This document shows positions 39,701-50,593 of a stretch of DNA of 64,000 nucleotides, piece after piece (the first letter of the stretch is position 1; each line of letters opens with the position of its first letter). The position numbers were made by a program, and so were the translations under genes. The DNA is taken from positions 8,804,001 through 8,868,000 of the forward strand of contig NC_135037.1 of NCBI RefSeq assembly GCF_051020975.1, read 5' to 3'. The notes beneath the pieces are model-generated. The model saw only the letters and a program-made list of their open reading frames with translations, was not told where the DNA came from and ran no database searches. This stretch comes from Osmia lignaria lignaria. Its lineage: Eukaryota > Arthropoda > Insecta > Hymenoptera > Megachilidae.

Positions 39701-39849
39701 ATTAAGAAAATATAATTTGTATATTTTGTATAAATATATTCAATTATTTCAAGTTGAAAAGAATTACTTTTATATATTTTGAATGACATATAAATATTTT
39801 TCTGTGTTTCTATTGCAAAAAAATGATAAATTTGATAAAAATTGAAGTC

Positions 39850-39994
39850 ACTTACACCGCTGCATTCCTTACATCCTTGCATTCCTTACATCTCTGCATT
39901 CCTTACATCCCTGCATCCCTTACATTCCTACATAACTTACACCGCTGCATCCTTTCCATCTATGCTTTCCTGACATCCATGCATCCCGTATATC
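39850..39994. repeat. Degenerate CATTCCTTACAT minisatellite
   Basis: About nine degenerate units of 14-16 bp alternate CTTACATC and CTGCATTC-like text across this stretch. Units become more diverged to the right. It lies just outside the CTCF-motif array. Confidence 0.75.
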
Positions 39995-40040
39995 ACTACA
40001 ACCCTTATAATAAATATATTATAAATACACTGGTTCGAGT

Positions 40041-40084
40041 AAAGGTAATTAAAGGTAAGTAAAGGTAAGTAAAGGTAAGTAAAG
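40041..40084. repeat. Decanucleotide tandem repeat
   Basis: Four copies of AAAGGTAAGT (the first ends ATT) plus four bases run in exact 10 bp register. Each unit contains a consensus-like 5' splice site, GGTAAGT, on the plus strand, probably by chance. Confidence 0.9.
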
Positions 40085-40109
40085 TTTCATAAGTCCCATC
40101 TTTTCAATT

Positions 40110-40568
40110 CAAATTTAGTTCCTTTTTTTGCCGCCAGAGGGCGCTGTTTCGACGTCGAATCAGCGCCATCTGGTTTCAGAAAAAGGAACTAAAGCTTGCC
40201 AAAATTTTGGCCCTCTAGCGGGAAAAATGTGAACTAAAATTTCGACGTCGAATCAGCGCCCTCTGGTGGGAAAAAAGGAACTAAAGCTTGCCGAAATTTT
40301 GGCCCTCTAGTGAGAAAAATTGGAACTAAAATTCCGACCTCGAATCAGCGCCCTCTGGTGGCAAAAAAGGAACCAAAGCTTGTCGAGATTTTGGCCCTCT
40401 AGCGGGAAAAATGTGAATTAAAATTTCGATGTCGAATCAGCGCCATCTGGTTTCAGAAAAAGGAACTAAAGCTTGCCGAAATTTTGGCCCTCTGGCGGGA
40501 AAAATGTGAACTAAAATGTCAACGTCGAATCAGCGCCCTCTTGCTGCAAAAAAAGGAACTAAATTTTG
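40110..40568. repeat. Inverted-repeat-flanked tandem array of CTCF-type motifs
   Basis: The array has terminal inverted repeats of about 45 bp. Both ends, read inward, contain TTTAGTTCC, a run of seven T and GAGGGCGCTG. Inside, a 92-93 bp unit repeats, with CAGCGCC at 40161, 40254, 40346, 40438 and 40531. The motifs at 40254 and 40346, read on the minus strand, are CCACCAGAGGGCGCTG, a full match to the CTCF core CCASYAGRKGGCRS. The inverted end copy at 40131 (CCGCCAGAGGGCGCTG, plus strand) differs at one base. Those at 40161 and 40438 carry the CCAGATGGCGCTG form typical of insect CTCF. A second, weaker motif (GGCCCTCTAGCGGG) sits between them. No coding capacity. Confidence 0.8.
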
Positions 40569-40836
40569 TAAAAATTTAAAATTAAAATTATTTTTCACCA
40601 GACTACTTACCTATACAGGCACCTAATTAACTCGTAAGGCAATTAACAAATATTTTAGGATACAGTGTAGAAAAAAGGAACACCACTGACGGTGAAGCTT
40701 GGTGACACGAACCATTACAAAAGCTATACAAACCATAGAGTTAGTTCTATGTAATAGTAATGGGGAATCAGTAATACGATGGTGGAGGTGGTAAGTCACA
40801 TCCCCGTCGTTGAAAGGCACCTTTTACGTAGCCGCC

Positions 40837-40843
40837 TATAAAG
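40837..40843 (+). promoter_or_regulatory. TATA box of Q-rich gene 2
   Basis: TATAAAG lies 80 bp before the ATG, and an initiator-like CTCAGATAC places the transcription start at about 40871, 34 bp downstream. The 5' UTR would be about 46 nt. Confidence 0.7.
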
Positions 40844-40916
40844 TTGTTCCGGTGACCGCGCGACCGCCTCAGATACACTCCACCCTTGAACGCATCGAGC
40901 AGCCTGCTTTCTCGCG

Positions 40917-43900
40917 ATGAATTTGCTGGTAAGTAAATATTTTCATTTCCTTATTCAATGAAATCGTAATTATCACAATCAATCAACAAAGTTCCGTATA
41001 GTTCATTAACATTTCTTACTTAACAATGTAGATATTATTTTTTCAAATTTTCAATGATCATTAGTTTAATAGTATTCCTAGATTTAAATTTTGATAATTA
41101 AGATAGGAAATATTACCTGTTTATTGTTTATTTTTAATTTTAATGAAATATACAGAAGTTTTGTTAACAGACATTAATTATCATACATACAATTATATAT
41201 GTGTCATTTATTACTAATATAACTACTCTGTATGGTTCTCAAATTAAGAACGGGGTTGATAGATATTTAAGATTCGAAATTATTATATTGTGTAAAGATA
41301 CGTATCGCGTGTGGTTAATTGCAATGAAGCAGCACCGGTTAATTAGCGGTTGTGTTCGTGCATCCTAGATTAATTGGATAATGAGTGGTTGTACTGATAC
41401 TGTAAATTGATAATTAGTATACAGTATTAATATAATTAGTAAGTATAGGCATACTGTACGTATCTGAATTAAGTAATACTTTGATTATTGAGAAATATTA
41501 GAACTTTAATGAGAAAATTTTCTCTAATCACAGTAATTTGATCAGAAATAGATAATACTTTTTGTACGACGTTGCGTTCAAGAAAGTGAAATGTTAGGTT
41601 CGATTACAATCGATCCGAATGTTCAATTTCACAAGATCTTCCTAAATTGCCTGTACAGCTACATTGTAATAACAATTTCATTGGGAATAGGCAAAGTATT
41701 ACAGAAAATTTATTCATTTACGATTAAGGAGAATGATAGGTATGCCTGTTCTAAAATGTCACGCTTTCTCATGTTACGAGTGAAATAAAGTAAACGTGAC
41801 CATAAAATCATCTGTGTTATGCTGAATGAAGGTGGATGATAGGTTTAGAATTAAAAAAAAATATTATACAACATGATATGTTATCAATTTTGTAATAAAT
41901 TCCTCGACAGGAGGACACTTGCAGACAAGTTGAACCAGTAATTCGAACTCTTTCCTTCTTTTTTCGTTCGAATGATCGAGTCAGACGTGTCTTGTCGGCT
42001 AATTTATATTTCACTTTCTACCGGCGAGCGTATAATTCCCGTAACGGTGTGCTTGATCGTTACACTTAGTCCCGGTTTCCAGATACGTTTCGTTGCTTTT
42101 TCTTGTAGTTAACTTGGAATGTTTAGACGGGAGATTCCAACGCGTCGCCATTTCCCGATTACGGAAACTGCTTCTGTTGGATATATGTGAAACTTTCCCC
42201 TCGAACTGGAATCTTAACACCTTAAAATTTGATTCGAGCGAATTAATATTTAGGAATAATTAGTACTACTTATGCTGAGAATTAAAAAAATTTTCAAAAT
42301 TTTTTTAAATACAAAGAATAATTACTTCAAGATATTTTTCTTCAAATTTTGAGTACTTCTTTATATATTAGAATTTTTTAATTAAAAACATTAGAATAAA
42401 GTGCAATTTTTTAAAAAATTACAAATTTAAGGCTTATAAAAGTTAGAATGGTATTATTATTGGAAAATATTTTCTAATATAATAATAGAAATATTTAGTG
42501 AAAAGTATGTTACAAATGATATAACGGAAAGAGACACTACTTAATATCCTATTACATGTCGATTTCCATTTAACATAATTGAATGATATAATGCATATGT
42601 ACTTCCATGTAGAATGTCCTTATAAAGAACTTTGTGAAAGGCGATAAATTCCTCGAGAAAAGGAACTGATTAAACACAATTAAGATCATTTAATTAACTT
42701 AATGGATTTTAACGAATAAATTTACATTATGCAGCAGTTTGAAAGAACTGCACTTTCTACGTACTTGCAGTACATAGTTTTAAGAGTAATACTCTATCAT
42801 ATAATTTCATAAATTGGCTTTTTGAAAATACCATTTTCTGTTATCATGTTCTGTTATATTTAGAAGCATGTTATTATCAGCTTCATGTGATCACTAAGAA
42901 TCTAGTCTTGAAGTTGCAACTTTCCCTTGCAGATATATTGCACCGTTCGCGAAATACAATTCCATATAAATGCATAGAACACAAACCAGTGTGTAATCAC
43001 TACTATCACTGTTTCTAGTTCCAACATATTAGAGCACTGTGTTATGCAATCAACCCTCAAATAAATATTTTTCCATTTTAAACATCTTTTGCTATGTAAT
43101 TCCATTTTTAACATTAAATGCTGCAACATTTTATTTCCTAATTTAAACTTTCCATTTAGTACCTTACGAAATTAATATGATAGTAATATTATGAAATCGA
43201 TGTAATATTGATATTAATTTGATAGGTAGTATTAACTCTAGTTAAGAAAAATTCGAGTTCCAGTTTCACTTAGTTTTAAATTGAATATCTAAGGAGTATA
43301 AAATAATTTCATGAAAATGGAATGTATAAATAATGATTGTATTTTATAGGTTTTACTGCTAATAGCACTGCCCATGTGCATAGCACAATTTTCAATACAG
43401 GGACCTAGTGACGGGAATCGAGTCGCCCAGGGTTTAACAATACAGGAAGGGAAAGGAGTTCAATACACAGAGCAAAGTGGTAAAAGATAGATATGAGTTA
43501 CTGATACTGTTACTACCAGAAGAAAAATCAAGTATAATGTGTCTCCCTGTCTCTGCGACCAATTCACTTCTTGTTTAATCTATGACAAATTCTTTTGACA
43601 TTTCTATCGCATTAGAATGTTCAATCAATTAAAGTTTATCATACACCAAATAGATCTTTTTACTGATTGTCTAATAAGGAATTAAATATATTTATTTATT
43701 TTTATTTAAATATATTTATTTCATTTAGTTATAATTATTTCGAACGATAGTTTCACACTTGGCTTTAATTCTTTTATTTTATTTTTATAGAACCGGTCAA
43801 CGGTGGTTTCACCATTCAAGGTGCTCAAGATAGTCACTCCAATGTTCAAAGTGGCTCTGATGGCCATACAAATTTCAATATTCGAGGTTCTAGTGACGCC

Positions 43901-46392
43901 GGTGCAGAAAGGTACAATTTCCAAGGAGCTACTACTGGAGGATATAATATTCAAGGAGCAACGGATGGACATAGTCAGCCTCAATCGTACATTCGAGGCT
44001 CATATGCTGGCGATCCTGCTACTAAATCTCTTGAGTACAATGATCCAAGCGGTAAAGTAATATGAATTTTACATTAAATATAAAGTTAAAAAATAAATTA
44101 AAATTGAATTAAAAATTAAATAAAAATTTCACAATAAAACTAATTAAGTAACTCTTTAAATGAAGGAGATGTGTAATTCATGATTGATTGGTCGTTGATA
44201 TATCATTTTTATTTTTGAAAAATTCATAAATATAATGCGATATTAATACGAGAAATTTTATTATAATGTCAAAGGTAAAACACGAGAAAGTTCCTAAAGC
44301 TTGGAATCTAATTTGCATAGTACAGAACCTAATAGCTCACATGTATAAGTAGATTTATACCATATCATATGAGACTTGCAAGTTTAAGAATCAAACCTGT
44401 TAGTTTAGTTATCTGAAACCAAACGACTCTATACTTTCTGAATCGTTTTAATCCAATACTTGATCGTCAGTAAATCGTAGAAATATTTTTTTTAAATGTA
44501 AACTCAAGTCCACCTTCACTTTTTTAAATGAAATTTGAAAAGTTGTCTTGAAACTAGACTTGAATTTATCAACATGTTAATAATTTATAGAGAAAATTTA
44601 TAGCGAAAATAGTTTGCATATTTTGCACTAGAACAGACCAGGTCAACTTATGCTTTCCACCGTTCCACACAGCTGGTTCCTTGATTCTTAATTTAAGAAC
44701 CAGTTTAGACTTCACACAATTACGTCACTCCAACATTCCAGACAGTCCTGTATTTGCCGCAATTCGACAGTGAAATACCAATTAAAAGCTAACTTGAAAT
44801 TTTATTATCCTTTGAAAGGATCAAGGGTGAACTGGAGATCGTACGATCGTCAGTCATTGCCAGGGGCACAGCAACAGACTCAGTATTCGGAAGCCGTGGC
44901 TCCGGCACCACGACTACGGCAACGCGGACATGCGCAACGTCAACCGCAGCCCCAACCGCAGCCCCAACCGCAGCCCCAACCGCAACAGGAAATAGTGAAC
45001 CCGATACCATCAAAAAGTTTGGACAGTGCACCAGATTACATTAAACAGCTCCTTCAGTTTCAGGCTCAAATTCCATATGTAAACATCATTCCTGAACCGT
45101 TTAGGTAAAGTGCATTTTAATCATTTCGATGCATGGATGCATAAATGCATCTAGATACATATAAAGAATGGAGAAATTGGATGTAAAAATATTTTGGAAA
45201 AAGAGAATTTTATGAAACATAATTTGTTATTTTTTGTAGATACGATGCTTTAGTGACGACACAAGAACAAGCTCAAGAAAATCCACAACCTCAGTACCAA
45301 CGCGTGGAACAGGAAGCTCCAGAACCAAGGCGTCCAGCTTACCGCGGGAAACCACGTGGTCCGTCTAGACATAGACGGCAGGCGCCGGAACACAGACCGG
45401 AAGCTGGGCCGCAACAAAAACAGAGACCATCGCAACCACCTGCTGAGCCACAGTACAGATACTCAACGAACTTACCACCAACGCTACAGCAACTATTGAA
45501 ATTCCAGGCGCAGACTCCTTATATTAATATCATACCTGAACAGTTCAGGTGAAAAAAATAAAATAATTAATTCAAAATGGATAGCAAAATTCTAATGTTT
45601 AATTTCATATTTTTTATTTTTCTAACTTTAAAAAGATTCTAAATTTTTAGATTTAATCCAGAAGCAGCAATACAGGAACAAATGCACCAGGTGCAAAGTC
45701 ATTATCAAGATCTGCTGAGACAGCAACCATCAAAGCCAGTCGTGCAAGCAGCAACATTTGGAAGAGCATCGACTCGAGCTCGAGCTCAAGAACCAGAAGA
45801 AGAGCATTCCAGACAAAGAAGACAAGCTCCTCATCGGCAACCACAGCCACAGCAACTACCTGCAGAACCTCGACCACAATATTCGACCAACCTCCCAAGC
45901 GACATTCAAAATCTGCTGAAGTATCAGGCTCAAATTCCATACAATATCATTGCCAATCAAATCAGTTATCGTCCTGAAAAGCCTTACATTCCTCAACCTG
46001 TTCAACCTTCTGCACCTTCTCAAGAATCCCAATACCAAGCTCAATACCAAGCACAGCAAGCTCAATATCAGCCTCAACAAGCTGAGTACCAACCACAGCA
46101 AGCTGAGTACCAACCACAGCAAGCTGAGTACCAGCCACAGCAAGCTGAGTACCAGCCACAACAAGCTCAGTATCAGCCTCAACAAGCTCAGTATCAGCCC
46201 CAACAAGCTCAGTATCAGCCTCAATACCAACCTCAACAAGCTCAGTACCAACCACAGTACCAAACTCAAGCAGACCGATATCAAGGACAATCAAGTGGAT
46301 ACAATCAGCAATATAACAGTCCGATACAGTATCCCTCTGGATACAAACAATCTGGAAATGAAGTTCGTCCTGTCAATGAGAATAACTACTGA
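40917..46392 (+). CDS. Secreted Gln/Pro-rich multi-unit protein, cluster member 2
   Basis: Six exons join in phase: 40917-40928 (MNLL), 43350-43479, 43791-44051, 44819-45104, 45240-45548 and 45651-46392, giving 579 aa. A signal peptide (MNLLVLLLIALPMCIA) leads into about seven Gly-rich repeats built on F/Y-x-I-Q-G in exons 2-3 (FSIQG, FTIQG, FNIRG, YNFQG, YNIQG). Exons 4, 5 and 6 are paralogous units: each closes its Q/P-rich stretch with the motif LL[QK][FY]QAQxPY near residues 212-221, 315-324 and 421-430. Units 4 and 5 end IIPE-x-FR at a phase-2 intron, so exon 5 is a symmetrical 103-codon cassette. Basic sites RHRR (273-276) and RQRR (387-390), each followed by QAP, fit the furin rule R-x-R-R. 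The tail holds about nine 7-residue YQPQQAE/Q repeats. No known family recognised; a cuticle or matrix role is inferred from neighbours and composition. Confidence 0.87.
44939..44988 (+). repeat. 12 bp in-frame repeat coding PQPQ
   Basis: About four near-identical copies of CAACCGCAGCCC encode a run of Pro-Gln in exon 4 of Q-rich gene 2. The near identity at the third codon position indicates recent slippage. Confidence 0.8.
46055..46260 (+). repeat. 21 bp in-frame repeat coding YQPQQAE/Q
   Basis: About nine 21 bp units, such as TACCAACCACAGCAAGCTGAG, encode a seven-residue Tyr-Gln-Pro-rich repeat in the last exon of Q-rich gene 2. Units are nearly identical in DNA, so copy number is probably polymorphic. 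A partial unit (YQPQ) interrupts the register towards the end. Confidence 0.9.
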
Positions 46393-48050
46393 AGATGATC
46401 ATTTATGATCAGATAATTGTTTGTATTTTTTTTTTCTCACTTTATTCGATGTTTTACTTCGTTATTAATTAATTGATTAAAAGGATGTTTTGACGCGTCG
46501 CATGTTATATAATAAAGAAGCGAACAGAGGAATATAGTAATTAGTATGTTAAATGATGAAATGGAAGTGCTATAATTATAATTATTCAGAATAGAATCTT
46601 TTACTATTAATTCATTATTCAAGGGTAATTAAAATATGAAGAGAAAGTATTCTGAATACCAGAAAATTATACTAATTATTTCTAGTAAATTGAATTATTA
46701 AATTATCATTTATAATGCCAAGAATGACGGCTAATTTTATAGCATTCGACATGCTAAGTTTCTAGAAAAAATTAATTAAACGTTATGGCAATTAACATGC
46801 GACACGTTTTGAGTGATATGCAATTCAAGAGAAATCGTATTTGCTGTGATTTTTTTTAAATACCATCTAAAATCGATAATTTTTGCAAATTTTATATACA
46901 TTTTTCTCCACTCAAATTACATCCAATTACTTTTACTAATTGAAATAAGTTTTTATTTAACAGCTTAAAATTCGCAGCAAAGAGATTCTTGCTTGTTTTC
47001 AATCAGTATACATGAACTAATATTTATTTCAATAAATGATATTGTTTTTTATTTTGTTACAAATGCAGTTGCGATCAATGAAGGAATAGTTTTGAAATTT
47101 GCAAGCTTTTAAGGAAAATTGAAATATTATTGGTTAATTATTCTCATTTATCATGCTGAGAAATTTCGCTAATGATTTGTCTTATTTTCTTCAGTAATTA
47201 ATTCAAGCCGGATATATTTTATTTTTGTTGTAGAGATCACAGCAGGTTGCAACTTTCCTTTACTTTCCTTCTCTCTTTAAAGACACCGGAACCGGAACTC
47301 TACCGGATAATTTGAATAAAACAAACGTGCACGATACTTTAAGACCCAGTGAAGGAAACAGGTTGTCATAACGGAAGTTATTTGATATTCTAACAATTTT
47401 TATATACATATGTAGATTGAAAGAAATTATAATATCTTCCGGAACTTATTGCTACAAATGAATGAAAGAACAAAATCAACCAATTTCTTCAATTCGTGAG
47501 AGAATGTTTCCGAAGAAGCATCATACATATAATGTTTATCTGTTTTTATACTTTTTATACTTTCACGTTTTCCAATAAAATATTTATAACCAACAAATGT
47601 CTCGTTTAATCGTCTAAATTTAAATCATTGAAGGAAAAAATAAAATTTTCAATTAATTTATTTATTTTGAAAATATCCGTATTCTTAAATGCAAATGTTC
47701 TTTGCTCTTTCTAATATTTTTTTCTATTATTTTCGTTAGTAAAAAGATTGTGATTCATTATTATAACAATTAAATTTGTGATCCTTGTTTTAAAAATAAC
47801 TTTAAATTCCATGGCAAAAGGATCGACAAATTAATATGAATTTGGTAAAAGATTATTTTATCTAATTAATTTCAAGTACAAGAGGTTAATATAATGTCGT
47901 ACAGGTAATTAAAACAACCATACTCAGACACAAAATCATACTAATCTAATCCTACATACGATCCACTTTCACTCTAAACTTTTTTCCTTCCTACAATCAT
48001 TGAAGTTAACATGTTAACTACCACAGTGGAAATGAACATTTGTTATTAGA

Positions 48051-48257
48051 CAGCGCCGGATTAAGGGGAGGTCTAAGGGGGGCTACAGTCCTGGGCCCTA
48101 CTTTTCATACTCCCCACTTATAAGCCATCCATTTACCATGTCAAGGAATATTGAATGAAATTTTCGTGTACTGCTGCCCTTTTCCTTTCTCTAAATGTTA
48201 TTTTATTAAGAATAAATTATAATATTTGAACCAAGGGGCCTCATTAATCCAGTCCTG
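48051..48257. mobile_element. hAT-like non-autonomous element
   Basis: The left end is CAGCGCCGGATTAAGGGG, and the reverse complement of the right end is CAGGACTGGATTAATGAGG: short CAG-type inverted termini. The flanking 8-mers, TTATTAGA and TTATGGAA, agree at 5 of 8 positions, consistent with an old 8 bp target duplication. The left part is strikingly G-rich (AAGGGGAGG, AAGGGGGGC). No open frame. Confidence 0.6.
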
Positions 48258-50522
48258 TTATGGAAATAGTTAATTTTCAAATGTCAAAGTTCCAAATCAA
48301 AAGTTTTCAATTTGCTACTTTATATTATAATGTTATTCAAAATAATGTTTTCTCACTGTTTCCTTTTAATTACTTGAGTATATCTAATTTGCAACCAAAT
48401 TGCCTAAGCCTTGAATTTATTTAAAATAAAGGGATTATAAAGAATGATCGTAAACCCATATAAATATTCACCTACATTTAAATAATGGCGGAAAGCAAAC
48501 ATTTTGCATGGTGTTAGATCCAGAAGTGGAACGGTGAAGGTAGAACTGCATTAAGGTCAACCGTGCACTTTCTTGCTAGTAGAGCGTGCAAATGCACCGG
48601 TTAAAATGGTGTTTTTATGGAATAGAAAATGTCCCCACGAAACAGTGCACTTTGCGCGATATACATTAATGCGGTCGACTTAGGAATACGGAAGTGACCG
48701 ATGCATATGCTTCCTGCAACTGGTGGCCATACCGTTACGTGACCACAATTACATGTTTTACAAACCTGCACAGACATTGACTCGTGATTTATGTTTGCGT
48801 CAATATCGAATTTCTGATCCACTGGACTGAATTCTATTCGACTATGTTTTTGCTCGACAACCCCTTCCCCATACCTCTTTATTCTACCAGCGTTGATTTA
48901 ATTAGAATTCTTTTATGAAATTAAATTTTTGAAAATAAATGTTCATTTCTAATTATTAATTTTAAAATCAGTTGACTTTAATTTGACATTTTTTAAAAAA
49001 AGGACAAAGTAAGACAAAAATTCAAAATATAAGGTTTAATGATTATAATGATAGTAGTTTTTAATTGAAAAATTTGATTAAGTAATTTTTAATTGTTAAA
49101 AGATCTTGTTTCTTTGAATTAGTAATTATTGACTATTCCATTGATTGGTTATTTGAAGGTATGGAAATAACTCCGTTTTACGAAATATGTAGTTCTATAA
49201 TTATTCGTTGCGAGCTTTCTATAAGTCTCGCAGTTAATTATCGTTGTCCAAACAAATTCCAAAGTGCTTCGTGGTCAAATGCATTCAAAAAAGGAAAACT
49301 CGATCGAACGACTTTCACGTAACTTTAAATTAACCTCTGATATAATAGGCATTCGGGAAAACCGATTCTGGTTTTCATATAAAGTAGCAACGTTTTTGCG
49401 AGGAATGTTAATACAAGGAACGTGATTTTATCTTTCCAGCAACTAAATCCTGTAAGGTAACTGTGCTCCTTCATCTGAATTTAACTAACAAACCAAATAT
49501 TAATCAAATATGCGAATTAATATTTATGTAACATTTTGTTACTTAAAATTATACATTATAAATATCCTATGTGGTTTAATAATTTCAAACCATATTCAAT
49601 GTTTCATATAAATCATGATTGGAAAAAAGAAATAAAATTTTTCTACAATTAATAATTCAAATATTTTACAAATTATTGATTTTTTTAATGTTATATCCTA
49701 ACAGTTTTTTAATTAAAATAGCTTTTATATTTTAGTAACAGCAACTTTCTCGTGGTTGTCGATTCTTCTGAGGTCACGCAAGGTAAATAATATGGCATAG
49801 TATAAGTGCAAATTATGCAGGCAGCATTGCATTGCGTGATCTCTTTAATAATCATGATATGTGTACGATAATATCCAACACCTTCACTACTGCATTTTTA
49901 TAAACTGTACACATTTGAGAAATATTTCGGCTATTATTTCGTTCTTATTTTAATAAAAAATAAAAAATATATCACATTATATAAAATAAATATTTCAAGA
50001 AATGTGGTTGATCTTTTTAATTAATGAAAAAAGTATTTTTATTGCTTTTGTGTCTATAGCCATTATATAATAAACAAATTACTATAATTTTTCTTCAATT
50101 ATCCTCCTTGTCATATGTAATTAAAAATTAGTACTTTTTCTATCTTCTCTTTGTAAGTCAAAAAGAAAAGAAATTACTATTTCACTATTCGACAATTTTC
50201 AGAATAAAAAACATCATCTTATGCCTCTTTAAAACACTGTTCGCTAAATAGTGATTGACCTGTGATTTAAAGTATTTAAGAAACAATTTCCTCGGTCACC
50301 ATAGTTTCCATGTGTCCAGGTTTTCTGATACTGTTAGCTGGATCACTTCCTGGATAACAGACTTGAAACGTTGTACAGCATGACTACGGGGCGCGTTTGT
50401 TATATGACAGACGGGCGGGGGATCTGTATACATATATGCCGGAAGAAAAAAATTCAGTCGAAACCGACCAACCGTGAAAGTTGGTGGTTGGCGGGACCAT
50501 TTACCCTGGAAACGCTCGCCCA

Positions 50523-50529
50523 TATAGAA
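50523..50529 (+). promoter_or_regulatory. TATA box of Q-rich gene 3
   Basis: TATAGAA, in the context CCCATATAGAAGTG, lies 71 bp before the ATG. An initiator-like CCAGTTT puts the transcription start at about 50551, giving a 5' UTR of about 43 nt. Confidence 0.6.
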
Positions 50530-50593
50530 GTGCGTCGCGACGCGGCCGCCAGTTTCGTTCAGCTACCATCCCGAAATCGCCTACACCTTCGCT

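Larger units (their letters stand above)
36512..40916. other. Intergenic region between Q-rich genes 1 and 2
   Basis: The left end is the 3' UTR of gene 1, interrupted by a 160 bp hAT-like element. The middle (36.9-39.8 kb) is AT-rich, and I see nothing coding in it. The right end carries two short tandem repeats (39850-39994 and 40041-40084), the CTCF-motif array at 40110-40568, and the TATA-box promoter of gene 2. Confidence 0.55.
46393..50593. other. Intergenic region between Q-rich genes 2 and 3
   Basis: AT-rich sequence with no recognisable gene. A hAT-like element lies at 48051-48257. A short, GC-richer patch at about 48480-48840 is open on the minus strand for 73 codons but has no coding character. 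The right end carries the TATA-box promoter of gene 3 in a locally GC-rich stretch. Confidence 0.5.

Noticed and set aside
40110..40568. Regularly spaced repeats resembling a CRISPR array
   Set aside because: The genome is eukaryotic, units are contiguous with no unique spacers, and ends are inverted repeats.
48601..48822. 73-codon minus-strand frame with several Cys
   Set aside because: Isolated, no signal peptide or splice sites, no recognisable motif.
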